Assembly (NCBI GenBank): GCA_964416175.1
Contig: CAYQDF010000068.1
Location: 1 to 16,903, forward strand
DNA: 16,903 bases
Origin: CAYQDF01 sp964416175
Lineage (GTDB): Bacteria; Chloroflexota; Anaerolineae; Anaerolineales; UBA4823
Direction of reading: 5' to 3'
In this document: positions 6,173 to 13,430 of the stretch, one piece after another
Position numbering within the stretch: the stretch's first letter is position 1
Layout of the letters: every line of letters begins with the position of its first letter
Made by a program: the position numbers and the translations under genes
The notes under the pieces: model-generated
Seen by the model: only the letters and a program-made list of their open reading frames with translations
Databases searched by the model: none
What the model was told of the DNA's origin: nothing

Positions 6173-6820
6173 ATGGAAGAGGTGAAAATCGCAGCTGATC
6201 GAAGGCAGATCATCGGAAAGCAGGTAAAAGCGATCCGCCGTTCAGGGACATTGCCGGCGGTGATCTATGGCAAGATCATCGGCTCTATTCCAATCTCGCT
6301 CGATTACAGAGTAGCCAGCCGGATCCTGGACCGGATATCGCCCTCGACGCTGGTCGTCATTGACCTCGCGGGAGAGGAGCATTATGCTCTGGTGCGTGAT
6401 AAACAGCGGGATCCAATCCTCGGGACGATTCGTCACGTTGATTTTCAGGCTGTTTCACTGACCGAGAAGGTCCACGCATCTGTGAATATTCACCTGGTAG
6501 GGGAATCTCCAGCAGTCGAGAATTTTTTTGCTATCCTCGTTACAAACCTGGAACAGCTCGAGGTTGAATGTCTGCCGCGAGATCTACCAGACCGAATTGA
6601 AGTCGATGTATCTATATTAAAACAAATTGGGGACCACATCTCCGTGAGAGACTTACACCTGCCGCCTGGCGTTGATGTCCTGGCTGAACCCGACGAGACG
6701 GTTGTTATAGCCACAGCCCCGGTCATGGAGGTGGAGGTTGCTGAAGAAGAGCTGGTCGAAGCTGGAGAAATTGAACCTGAAGTGATCGAACGCGGAAAGC
6801 GTGAAGAGGAAGAAGAATAG
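6173..6820 (+). CDS. rplY: 50S ribosomal protein L25/general stress protein CTC
   Basis: Binds 5S rRNA in the large ribosomal subunit. Residues ~4-92 are the L25 domain (RRQIIGKQVKAIRRSGTLPAVIYGK, with the ALVRDKQRDPILGTIRHVDFQ core), and ~95-185 form the TL5/CTC beta domain (VHASVNIHLVGESPAV, LEVECLPRDLPDRIEVDVS, ISVRDLHLPPGVDVLAEPDETVV). The last ~25 residues are strongly acidic (EEELVEAGEIEPEVIE to EEEEE). This is the long two-domain form (215 residues), not the ~95-residue enterobacterial one. The ATG at 6173 follows AAAGGGA at 6162-6168, a good ribosome binding site. Driven by its own promoter at 6076-6104 and preceded by a terminator-like leader. Its stop is 7 bases from the convergent Nudix gene. 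Also named ctc. Confidence 0.95.
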   Translation: MEEVKIAADRRQIIGKQVKAIRRSGTLPAVIYGKIIGSIPISLDYRVASRILDRISPSTLVVIDLAGEEHYALVRDKQRDPILGTIRHVDFQAVSLTEKVHASVNIHLVGESPAVENFFAILVTNLEQLEVECLPRDLPDRIEVDVSILKQIGDHISVRDLHLPPGVDVLAEPDETVVIATAPVMEVEVAEEELVEAGEIEPEVIERGKREEEEE

Positions 6821-6827
6821 ATTACTC

Positions 6828-7454
6828 CTAAATCAATTGCAGTACTGCAAGCAGGTTTAGGGTGATCTCAGCGCTTACTCCCCATAACAATTCACCATCG
6901 TAGGGGAGGAAGTAGATCACCGGTACTGGTGGGAAAGGCTTGGGGAGTTCGCGCATCCGTATCTCATGGTGATCCGGATCGGCAAGCCAATCCAGTGGGA
7001 TGGAGAAGATGCGGCTGACTTCATCGGGAGCCAGGTTGAAATCATAGATCGGAGGAATCCGCCCAATAACCGGCGTCACTAGATAGTTGCTGATTGTCCT
7101 TATTTCCGTCAGGCGCCCCAGGATCTGTACATCCTGGGGTTTCAAGTTAATTTCTTCCTCTGCTTCACGGAGGGCGGTATATTCCGGGGATTCTTGGTCA
7201 GAATCGGTTCGGCCCCCGGGAAACGCGACCTGCCCGCTATGCTCAGGCAGGGTTGCCGTTCGGCGGGTGTAGAGGATATGCCAGCGCCTTGATTTCAGGT
7301 ACATCGGGACAAGGACAGCTGCCTTCTGGGGAGGCTCTGGAAGGAGTCCGGGCGGAAATTGCGATCGGTATTCAGATACCTTCGGATGAGATCCATATCC
7401 CTGGGTTAATCGGATACGAATCTCATCCTCCGTTAGAATCTGCCTGGTGCCCAT
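6828..7454 (-). CDS. Nudix hydrolase, coenzyme A pyrophosphatase type (NudL-like)
   Basis: Likely splits CoA or its derivatives into 3',5'-ADP and acyl-phosphopantetheine. The CoA-specific motif upstream of the Nudix box is present as LYTRRTATLPEHSGQVAFPGG (61-81), matching the L-x-T-x-R and GQVAFPGG pattern of the NudL group. The Nudix box follows at ~80-104 with the REAEEE metal-binding glutamates at 96-101. The glycine near the end of the box is Asn (EEINL), a position that is relaxed in CoA-type members. Start ATG 7454; no strong ribosome binding site. Length 208 is normal. It follows the S9 peptidase on the same strand after 78 bases and converges with L25. Confidence 0.92.
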   Translation of the reverse strand: MGTRQILTEDEIRIRLTQGYGSHPKVSEYRSQFPPGLLPEPPQKAAVLVPMYLKSRRWHILYTRRTATLPEHSGQVAFPGGRTDSDQESPEYTALREAEEEINLKPQDVQILGRLTEIRTISNYLVTPVIGRIPPIYDFNLAPDEVSRIFSIPLDWLADPDHHEIRMRELPKPFPPVPVIYFLPYDGELLWGVSAEITLNLLAVLQLI

Positions 7455-7482
7455 GTGTCGTGGGGTGGGCCAACTTTTCTGC

Positions 7483-7496
7483 TGCAGTTCGCTGCA
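7483..7496. other. Small TTCG-loop hairpin between peptidase and Nudix genes
   Basis: TGCAG-TTCG-CTGCA, a 5-bp perfect stem; on the minus strand (the transcribed one) the loop is CGAA. No T tract follows on either strand, so it is not a standard terminator. It might affect the mRNA between the two genes. Confidence 0.25.
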
Positions 7497-7532
7497 CTCC
7501 CTCTGATCTGCAGCGGTCGGGGGAATTCCGGT

Positions 7533-9443
7533 TCACTGCTCTGGTCTGAGATGCTTTTTGAAGAAATCGGTAATTGCGTTGTAACATTTCACGCGATTTT
7601 CGAACTTGAGCACATCGTGACCTTCGTTTTCAAACATCAAATAATCAACCGACTTCCCTTTGGATCGAAGATTTTCAACCAGCTCAAATGATTCCCGTTC
7701 TACAACCCTGGGATCGTTTTTGCCCTGGATAACAAGGAGGGGGAAATCAATGTTATCGATATGAGTCTTCGGCGACCGCTCGATGAGAAATTCGCGATCT
7801 TTCTCCGGATCGCCAATCGCGATCGTGAAATACGGCTTCCAGGTTTCAGGGATCCGATCCATGAATGTCAGCAGGTCGTACGGACCAAACATGTCCACTG
7901 CCGCTCTCCAAAGGTTCGGATGGCGTCCTGCCAGCGTTAATGTCATATACCCGCCATAGGACCTGCCAACGACACCCATCCGTGAAACATCGAGGCGCCT
8001 GTCTCGAGGGAGCACGTTCTCAACCGCATAAGCGTGATCCAGCCTGTCCTTTCCTCCCCAATCTCGATCAACTTGTTTCGTGTATGCCAGTCCATACCCC
8101 GTGCTGCCGCGGACATTCGGAACAAATACAGCAAAACCATTCAAGGTCAGAAACTGGATGAGAGGCATAGAGAACCAGGCAAAATCTGGACGTTCCTGAC
8201 TTTGTGGACCGCCATGGACGTAATAGATGACAGGTCTGGGACCAGAATAACCCAGTTTGTCCGAAGGAAGGTAGAGGCGGGCTGAGGTGCGTGTACCATC
8301 AAAAGAAATGAATGAAGCATTTTCCCCTCGTGAGAGTAAACCGTCTGGTATCCCCAGTACTCTTTCTTTTGTGTGCTGGACTACCTTCGAACGGTCTTTT
8401 CCTTCGACTGTGTAGATCTGCGTCGGGGACGTGGCAGTGGAGAATGAAAGGATGAACCTGTCTGATGATTTATCGTAATGGTGGGCTTCAAGCACACCAT
8501 CTGAGAGGAGGCCGCGCCCGCAGATCACCGCCTTCAGATGCATGACAAGGGCATTTTCGTCAAACTCACCTTCGTAAAGCCAAGATGCGCCGTCGATGTT
8601 GTACTGCAAGGTGTATCGGTTCCCGACGAGGTGAGTCAATTCTGTGAATTCTCCATCCCCTTCATGCATACAGCCCTTGATTTCTACATTGTAGACGCGC
8701 TCCGGATCGCTCAATTTGAGGTACCCCAATCCATACCGGTCATCAAAAAGCGCTGTGAAGAAAAGCAATCCATCTCTCCCGGTGAACTTGCAGTAGCCCA
8801 TCGCATTCAGGGGTACTTCTTGATCGGGGGCGCGATCTTCTAACGGGATTCCGTAGAGTAAAGATCTTTCGCCAGATCCTTCTTCCCAGAGGTAGAGGAC
8901 ATTGTCGCCTACCGTATAGCCGTCGATAAGAATTACCCTGCGGTGGTCCGTAGAAATCCCGTCCACAAAGGAACCCCACTTGCTTTCCCCTAATTTTCGC
9001 AGATTGCCTGTTTCCAGGGAACCCTGGTAAGACACATTCATTGGCGCCAGCCGCGATTCAGCTGTGAAGTAGACCAGGTTCGTTTCTGGATCGCCATCTG
9101 CAAGGTGCACGCGGTAATTCGAAAACTGGTCGCCGAACGGGGATTCTGGATACCCTCCCGTGATTGGAATAGTCATCGGCTGATAGTTTTCATCCCCGTC
9201 CTTATCGATCATGACCAGGATCTTCCCGAGTTTCGGAAACACAAAAAACGACTGGCCGGCAATCAGGTGTGGATTCTGGAGAGCGATCTCCGGAGGAAGA
9301 AGGGGTTCGGGAACACTCCCCCCGTAATCCATTGCGTACAGGCTGATCTTTCCACTGAGATTGCTGAGGAAATATATCCGGTTCTCTACGAGCTTTGGGA
9401 CTAGAAAAAGGCGTGCAGACAACAATGATTCGATACGATACAT
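7533..9443 (-). CDS. S9-family prolyl oligopeptidase-type serine peptidase
   Basis: A cytoplasmic peptide- or acylpeptide-cleaving enzyme. The first ~370 residues are the beta-propeller gate, with repeated sheets such as VENRIYFLSN, TNLVYFTAES and NRYTLQYNIDGASWLYEG. The C-terminal alpha/beta hydrolase domain (~375-636) carries the triad: S495 in VVGRSYGGYM, D577 in IQGKNDPRV and H609 in NEGHDVLKF, and the oxyanion-region VHGGPQSQ (409-416). The NVRGSTGYG segment (443-451) is typical of S9C/acylaminoacyl peptidase types. No signal peptide. 636 residues is the normal length. ATG 9443; a weak AAAGGA lies 11 bases upstream. It follows the 89-aa membrane protein gene on the same strand with a hairpin in the 96-base gap, so it is probably a separate transcript. 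Substrate not predictable. Confidence 0.94.
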   Translation of the reverse strand: MYRIESLLSARLFLVPKLVENRIYFLSNLSGKISLYAMDYGGSVPEPLLPPEIALQNPHLIAGQSFFVFPKLGKILVMIDKDGDENYQPMTIPITGGYPESPFGDQFSNYRVHLADGDPETNLVYFTAESRLAPMNVSYQGSLETGNLRKLGESKWGSFVDGISTDHRRVILIDGYTVGDNVLYLWEEGSGERSLLYGIPLEDRAPDQEVPLNAMGYCKFTGRDGLLFFTALFDDRYGLGYLKLSDPERVYNVEIKGCMHEGDGEFTELTHLVGNRYTLQYNIDGASWLYEGEFDENALVMHLKAVICGRGLLSDGVLEAHHYDKSSDRFILSFSTATSPTQIYTVEGKDRSKVVQHTKERVLGIPDGLLSRGENASFISFDGTRTSARLYLPSDKLGYSGPRPVIYYVHGGPQSQERPDFAWFSMPLIQFLTLNGFAVFVPNVRGSTGYGLAYTKQVDRDWGGKDRLDHAYAVENVLPRDRRLDVSRMGVVGRSYGGYMTLTLAGRHPNLWRAAVDMFGPYDLLTFMDRIPETWKPYFTIAIGDPEKDREFLIERSPKTHIDNIDFPLLVIQGKNDPRVVERESFELVENLRSKGKSVDYLMFENEGHDVLKFENRVKCYNAITDFFKKHLRPEQ

Positions 9444-9518
9444 TAGCCGGGAATCCTTTCAGGTGTAGTTTTTGTTGCTGATCACACGAGCAGTTGGTAG
9501 GTCCTTGACTGACTGTAC

Positions 9519-9535
9519 CCAGGCTGCTCGCCTGG
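9519..9535 (-). terminator. Stable hairpin just after the 89-aa membrane protein gene
   Basis: CCAGGC/GCCTGG with a 5-base loop, starting 4 bases after the TAA stop on the minus strand. No T tract follows, so it may be a processing end or a weak or factor-dependent terminator rather than an intrinsic one. Confidence 0.35.
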
Positions 9536-9539
9536 AAAA

Positions 9540-9809
9540 TTATCGTTTTTGGATTTCGATAAGACTCAACCAGTGCCCGGCGACCAGGAAGACGATACTG
9601 GCAAGAGAGGCCATTCCCAGGTGGAGGGGACCGAGGCTGGCGAAGGTCCAGCCGAGCTGCCCGGCGAGGAAGTGGCCGATCCAGAAACCCGTCCAGCCGA
9701 GGATGAGGTAGAGCAGCAAACGCCCCAAGCTGCCGCCGCGAATCAGGTGGAAGGCTGCCCCGTAAAGCGATGAAAGGAGGACTCCAAAGATCAGTGCGGG
9801 CAGGGTCAT
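9540..9809 (-). CDS. Small three-helix membrane protein of unknown function
   Basis: An 89-residue protein made almost entirely of three hydrophobic helices: ~3-23 (LPALIFGVLLSSLYGAAFHLI), ~29-53 (LGRLLLYLILGWTGFWIGHFLAGQLGW) and ~62-83 (LGMASLASIVFLVAGHWLSLI), with a short charged end (EIQKR). The GWTGFWIGHFLAG motif has glycine spacing suitable for tight helix packing and recalls, only loosely, small Gly-rich transglycosylase-associated or GlsB-like proteins; I would not assign that family. It follows the histidine kinase stop by 37 bases on the same strand, a gap that contains a TCAGTT-T-AACTGA palindrome (9816-9828). The ribosome binding site is poor, so coupled expression with the kinase is possible. 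Likely real because of the coherent hydrophobic pattern and the operon position. Confidence 0.75.
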   Translation of the reverse strand: MTLPALIFGVLLSSLYGAAFHLIRGGSLGRLLLYLILGWTGFWIGHFLAGQLGWTFASLGPLHLGMASLASIVFLVAGHWLSLIEIQKR

Positions 9810-9815
9810 CGCTGC

Positions 9816-9828
9816 TCAGTTTAACTGA
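9816..9828. repeat. Palindrome between kinase and small membrane protein genes
   Basis: TCAGTT-T-AACTGA, a perfect 6-1-6 inverted repeat directly upstream of the 89-aa gene. It could be an operator or a small mRNA hairpin; nothing else supports either. Confidence 0.3.
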
Positions 9829-9846
9829 AAGCCCCTCCAATGTCAA

Positions 9847-11094
9847 TCATCGACCTGGCGCGGAAGAGACATCTAGCGGCAGCTTGACGACGAACCTTGT
9901 TCGTCCCGGATGGCTCGTCACGGAGATTTCTCCTCTGTGTGCTTCTATGATCCCCCTGGAAATCGCCAGACCCAGGCCTGAACCGCCTGACCTCCGATTG
10001 CGGGATTTTTCACTCTGGTAGAACCGATCGAAAATATTGGGGAGGTCCGCCTCTGGGATACCCGACCCTGTATCTTCGATTTCGATAAATATATCGGGCG
10101 CGCGCTGATAGACCTGCAGACGGACTGATCCCCCATCTGGTGTATGACGAATCGCGTTGTCGATCAGGTTGTTCAAGACTCGATTGATGCGTGGTGCATC
10201 CAAAGGGACAACCCCAAGACCCCGCTCTACATCTCCGCTCAACGCCACACCCTGTCTCTCAGCAATCTGTGAGAAGCTTTCGAGGGTATCCGAGATCAGA
10301 TCGGAAAGGGAGACTGGTTCGATGTTGAGCTTGAGTCCACCTGCATCGATTTGGGCCATTTGAAAAAGATCATCGATCAACCGTGACAGGGCGGAGATCT
10401 CCTTCTTCATAGCGTTCAGAAATCTTCTTTCTGTTTCAGCATCTTCGACGACTCCATCTCCCAATGCTTCGATGATGGCTGAAATCGATGCCAGCGGCGT
10501 CTGGAGATCATGTCCAACCCAGGCAATCAGCTCCCTGCGCAATTCTTCAACCTGTTTCTGTTGTTCCTCTGCCTTCTCCAATTGTTCGGCCATATTGTTG
10601 AAGGTGATCGCCAACTTTGCCAGCTCGTCTTCACCTGCCACAGGCGCTCGCGTGCTCAGTTGTCCCTGAGCGATATCCTGGGCTGCCTTGTCGAGAGTGC
10701 CGATCCGCTCGACGAAGGAAGTAGCCAGCAGGTATACCAGCGCGATCGCGATCGCGCCTGCAAAGAAGAGCAGGACCGTGCCCAGGAGCAGGTCGTGCTC
10801 GCTGGCAAACATCAACCTGGCCGTCACCCAAACGTTAAAGAAGGTCAGCAGACAGGCAAGCGCATAGCTTCCAATCATAGCCAGACGAAGACTCGGTGAC
10901 CTGTTCATCCAACCGAGACGATAAGCCGCGTAACCGGCCAGGGCGGAAATGATTGCCGTGACGCTTAGCGACCCTGCGATGAGGGCGAGCTCGTTCAGCG
11001 GCGGGCTCATGAACGCCAGGAAAATCAGCAGCGATACACCCAGGATGATCAGGATTATCGCAAAAAAACGAAGACTGACCGGGATCTTATTCAT
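9847..11094 (-). CDS. Sensor histidine kinase with four membrane helices and HAMP domain
   Basis: Receives an envelope signal and phosphorylates the response regulator encoded just upstream. Layout: four helices (~10-30, 36-58, 71-92, 104-124) with very short external loops, HAMP (~125-178), HisKA dimerisation helix with phospho-acceptor H195 in WVGHDLQTPLASI, and an ATPase domain (~300-408) with N box NLIDNAIRH (N313), G1 box DTGSGIPEADL, F box FDRFYQ and G2 box GGSGLGLAIS. The absence of a large extracytoplasmic domain suggests that it senses inside the membrane or through a partner. ATG 11094 lies 9 bases after the regulator stop, with no strong ribosome binding site, so translation is probably coupled. 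Length 415 is normal. HPK1-type kinase paired with an OmpR-type regulator. Confidence 0.95.
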   Translation of the reverse strand: MNKIPVSLRFFAIILIILGVSLLIFLAFMSPPLNELALIAGSLSVTAIISALAGYAAYRLGWMNRSPSLRLAMIGSYALACLLTFFNVWVTARLMFASEHDLLLGTVLLFFAGAIAIALVYLLATSFVERIGTLDKAAQDIAQGQLSTRAPVAGEDELAKLAITFNNMAEQLEKAEEQQKQVEELRRELIAWVGHDLQTPLASISAIIEALGDGVVEDAETERRFLNAMKKEISALSRLIDDLFQMAQIDAGGLKLNIEPVSLSDLISDTLESFSQIAERQGVALSGDVERGLGVVPLDAPRINRVLNNLIDNAIRHTPDGGSVRLQVYQRAPDIFIEIEDTGSGIPEADLPNIFDRFYQSEKSRNRRSGGSGLGLAISRGIIEAHRGEISVTSHPGRTRFVVKLPLDVSSAPGR

Positions 11095-11103
11095 TGGGCT
11101 TTG

Positions 11104-11793
11104 TCACGGCTCGAACTTATACCCTATTCCCCACACGGTGATGATATGCCTGGGATTAGACGGATCGGTCTCGATCTTCTCTCGCAGCCGGCGGACATGT
11201 ACTGTCACTGTGCTTGGATCGATGAAATCGGAAATTCCCCAAACATTCTCCAGGATTTGCTGCCGGGTAAATACCTGCCTGGGATGACTGGCGAGCATCC
11301 ACAGCACATCGAACTCTTTAGCCGTCAATGTCAATTCGATGCCGCGAGCTGCCACCAGCCGCGTATGTGGTTCGATCCGGATTTCTGGAAAGATGAGCGG
11401 TTTCTCTTCTGGTAAGCCTTTATCTGGCATCGTCCGCCGAAGGACAGCTCTCACACGGCTGACGAGTTCCTGAGGGCTGAAAGGTTTCAGGACATAGTCA
11501 TCTGCGCCCAGTTCCAGGCCGCTAATCCGGTCGATTTCCTCCCGCCTGGCTGTAAGCATGATGATCGGCACATTGCTTCTCCCTCTGAGCCATCTGGTCA
11601 GCTCGAATCCACCGATTCCAGGGAGCATTAAATCCAGGATGACCAGAACCGGATGCTCTGATTCCAATAATATTTTCGCTTCTAATCCATCCCTGGCGAT
11701 GACAGCCTGATAACCGGCGCGTTTCAGGTATAGGCTGACCACCTCAGCGATATTTGGCTCATCTTCAACGATAAGTATCAACCTGTCGACCAC
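11104..11793 (-). CDS. OmpR/PhoB-family response regulator
   Basis: A DNA-binding regulator controlled by the kinase that follows it. The receiver domain (~5-118) has the acidic pair E10/D11 in VEDEPN, phospho-acceptor D54 in LVILDLMLPG, the conserved T80 (MLTA) and K102 (VLKPFSP). The winged-helix domain (~130-229) has LTLTAKEFDVLWMLASHP, the RQQILENVWG helix, the recognition segment STVTVHVRRLREKI and the wing end RHIITVWGIGYKFEP. Translation begins at a GTG (11793); no ATG is available in frame, and the GTGGAT upstream is a weak ribosome binding site. It is 35 bases after the stalked membrane protein and 9 before the kinase, so the three form one operon. Its target sites are not identifiable, though palindromes at 12278-12288 and 9816-9828 flank the operon. 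Confidence 0.95.
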   Translation of the reverse strand: MVDRLILIVEDEPNIAEVVSLYLKRAGYQAVIARDGLEAKILLESEHPVLVILDLMLPGIGGFELTRWLRGRSNVPIIMLTARREEIDRISGLELGADDYVLKPFSPQELVSRVRAVLRRTMPDKGLPEEKPLIFPEIRIEPHTRLVAARGIELTLTAKEFDVLWMLASHPRQVFTRQQILENVWGISDFIDPSTVTVHVRRLREKIETDPSNPRHIITVWGIGYKFEP

Positions 11794-11828
11794 TCAACAT
11801 CCACAATAACCTATTCTTGAGATAACTT

Positions 11829-12248
11829 CTAAATTTTAAACCGTCCAAACAATCCCCAGGCAAGCAGGATGATGGCTATGATCACCGCCACGCCGATCAC
11901 GATTGGAATATTGAATTCCCAGGTTTGAATCGGGATCGGAGTCGATGTAGGTGTGCCAGGTATTGCTTCAGTCGCCAGCTGTGGAGGAACGTAGCCGGCA
12001 TCTTCGGGGGAGAGCGTGGCTGTCGGGGTGGGGGCATTCTGCTGGACGTAAGGCAGGTTAACAGCTTGCGAAGGGTCGGGAGTGGGGCTGTTCGAGGGAA
12101 CCTGGGACAAATTCATTGGTTTATATTGACTGACGCCTGGCTCCCTTTCAGGATATGGGTAAAGGTGTCTTCCTGTACCAAACGTCCATCCAAAGAAAAC
12201 GACGAATAACAGGGTGAAGGTAAAAGAATAAAACCAATTGTTTTTCAA
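11829..12248 (-). CDS. Stalked membrane protein heading the two-component operon
   Basis: A 139-residue protein with a hydrophobic N-terminal segment (~6-24, FYSFTFTLLFVVFFGWTFG), an external linker ~28-112 rich in Pro, Thr and Ser (SPTPDPSQ, NAPTPTATLSP, GTPTSTPIPIQ), and a C-terminal membrane helix (~114-136) ending GLFGRFKI. No recognised domain. The composition is that of an extended, possibly glycosylated stalk with both ends in or near the membrane. The start appears to be TTG at 12248 with AGGA eight bases upstream; no ATG or GTG is available after the preceding in-frame stop. It leads into the response regulator after 35 bases. A role as a signal-receiving partner of the kinase is inference from position. 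It resembles the SH3b protein at 1378 in plan but lacks the SH3 domain. Confidence 0.8.
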   Translation of the reverse strand: MKNNWFYSFTFTLLFVVFFGWTFGTGRHLYPYPEREPGVSQYKPMNLSQVPSNSPTPDPSQAVNLPYVQQNAPTPTATLSPEDAGYVPPQLATEAIPGTPTSTPIPIQTWEFNIPIVIGVAVIIAIILLAWGLFGRFKI

Positions 12249-12277
12249 GTCATTTTCCTGGCTGCAGTTTGAATCAA

Positions 12278-12288
12278 GTACTCAGTAC
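12278..12288. promoter_or_regulatory. Palindrome upstream of the two-component operon
   Basis: GTACT-C-AGTAC, a perfect 5-1-5 inverted repeat 30 bases before the TTG start of the stalked membrane protein, in the 83-base gap after the aldo/keto reductase. No confident promoter boxes are visible around it. Candidate operator only. Confidence 0.3.
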
Positions 12289-12331
12289 GTGTGAAAGGTA
12301 GAATCACTCTAAGGTTTCAGAGATCAAGATT

Positions 12332-13303
12332 TCACCACGCGTATGCCTCGGGAGCTTCACCACCTGGACCGGGCCAGAGATCATTCAACCTGACCATCAT
12401 CTCATCGGACAGGACGATCTCGAGCGAACGAGTCGATTCTTCCAGCTGTTTCAGGGTCCTGGGTCCAATGATCGGTGCTGTGACTATCGGATTATGCAGC
12501 AGCCAGGCCAGTGCGACATTGGCTGGGGCTTCTCCCAATTCCTGGCAGAGATTTTCGAAAGTATTCAATTCGCTCCGGTATCGATCGACGTTCTTTTGTA
12601 TCCGGTCCGAAGTCCTCCTGCCCTTGGCTTCTTCCTCCAGGACACCTCCGAGCATGCCTCCGGCCAGGGGGCTGTAGGGGATCAATCCGATGCCGAGCGA
12701 TCTGCAAGCCGGGATCACTTCGAGCTCAACCATCCTCTGGCTGAGATTGTAAACGCTCTGTTCGCTGACCAGTCCCATCATGTTCCTTTCGTGCGCTGTG
12801 AACTGTGCCTGGACTAGCTGCCATCCAGCGAAATTGCTGCTGCCGACGTAGATGATCTTCCCCTGAACCTGCAAGATCTCCATCGCCTGCCAGATTTCTT
12901 CCCATGGAGTTTCCCGGTCCACGTGGTGCATTTGGTAAAGATCGATGTGATCTGTGTTCAACCGCCGCAGGCTGTCCTCGCAGGCCTTCCGGATGTGGTA
13001 AGCGGATAATCTCCTGTCGTTCGGACCTTCACCCATCTTCCCATAGACTTTTGTTGCCAGGACGATCTGGTCTCTACGCCTGTTCCCTTTCGCCAGCCAG
13101 CGCCCGATAATCTGTTCGGTGATCCCTTCGCCTGTTTTCCAGCCGTAGACATTCGCGGTATCGAAGAAATTTATCCCCAGCTCCAATGCTCTATCCATGA
13201 TGGCATGGCTCGTTTCTTCTTCTGTATGCGGGCCAAAATTCATCGTGCCAAGACAGAGCCGGCTGACTTTCAATCCGGTGCGGCCTAAATTCTTGTATTC
13301 CAT
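12332..13303 (-). CDS. Aldo/keto reductase
   Basis: An NADPH-dependent oxidoreductase of the AKR superfamily that reduces aldehydes or ketones; substrate unknown. The ATG at 13303 (323 residues) is chosen because it gives the standard MEYKNLGRTGLKVSRLCLGT start and has a strong GGAGGA six bases upstream; a longer open frame back to 13414 runs through the promoter region and is not used. The catalytic tetrad is visible: D48 (FFDTANVYG), Y53, K85 (LATKVYG) and H126 (LYQMHHVD). The cofactor-binding end has PIIGPRTLKQLEES. VYGKMGEGPNDRRLSAYHIRKACEDS and the GMLGGVLEEEAKGRR insertion are like the YghZ/Tas-type large AKRs. Next gene on the strand is 83 bases away. Confidence 0.94.
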   Translation of the reverse strand: MEYKNLGRTGLKVSRLCLGTMNFGPHTEEETSHAIMDRALELGINFFDTANVYGWKTGEGITEQIIGRWLAKGNRRRDQIVLATKVYGKMGEGPNDRRLSAYHIRKACEDSLRRLNTDHIDLYQMHHVDRETPWEEIWQAMEILQVQGKIIYVGSSNFAGWQLVQAQFTAHERNMMGLVSEQSVYNLSQRMVELEVIPACRSLGIGLIPYSPLAGGMLGGVLEEEAKGRRTSDRIQKNVDRYRSELNTFENLCQELGEAPANVALAWLLHNPIVTAPIIGPRTLKQLEESTRSLEIVLSDEMMVRLNDLWPGPGGEAPEAYAW

Positions 13304-13338
13304 GAATTCCTCCGGGAAAGAATGTAGGGTTGAAGAGA

Positions 13339-13410
13339 TGTATAAAGCTGATTGATCAGCAACAACACCCGCGGCTTGCTCAATTCTCAGTTTTACCCAG
13401 GGAGAGTATA
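13339..13410 (-). promoter_or_regulatory. Promoter region of the aldo/keto reductase with a perfect palindrome
   Basis: Two -10 candidates on the minus strand: an extended TG-T-TATACT (hexamer 13410-13405), and TATACA (13344-13339) with TTGTTG (13365-13360) at a short 15-base spacing. Between the latter boxes lies GCTGAT-TG-ATCAGC (13347-13360), a perfect 6-2-6 inverted repeat, well placed for a repressor of either promoter. The elements are seen; which promoter is used is unknown. Confidence 0.45.
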
Positions 13411-13430
13411 ACATGTGAGTGCTTCATGCT

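Noticed and set aside
7140..7215. Degenerate Nudix box (Asn for the final Gly) as a sign of an inactive enzyme
   Set aside because: That position is relaxed in CoA-pyrophosphatase-type Nudix proteins, and all metal-binding glutamates are present.
9202..9846. Long minus-strand open frame (214 codons) overlapping the small membrane protein and the S9 peptidase start
   Set aside because: It is rich in Pro/Arg/Ser with no domain pattern and is out of frame with two coherent genes over the same bases.
13304..13414. N-terminal extension of the aldo/keto reductase to 13414
   Set aside because: The extra 37 residues do not fit the family, and the region holds promoter-like boxes; the ATG at 13303 has a strong GGAGGA site.
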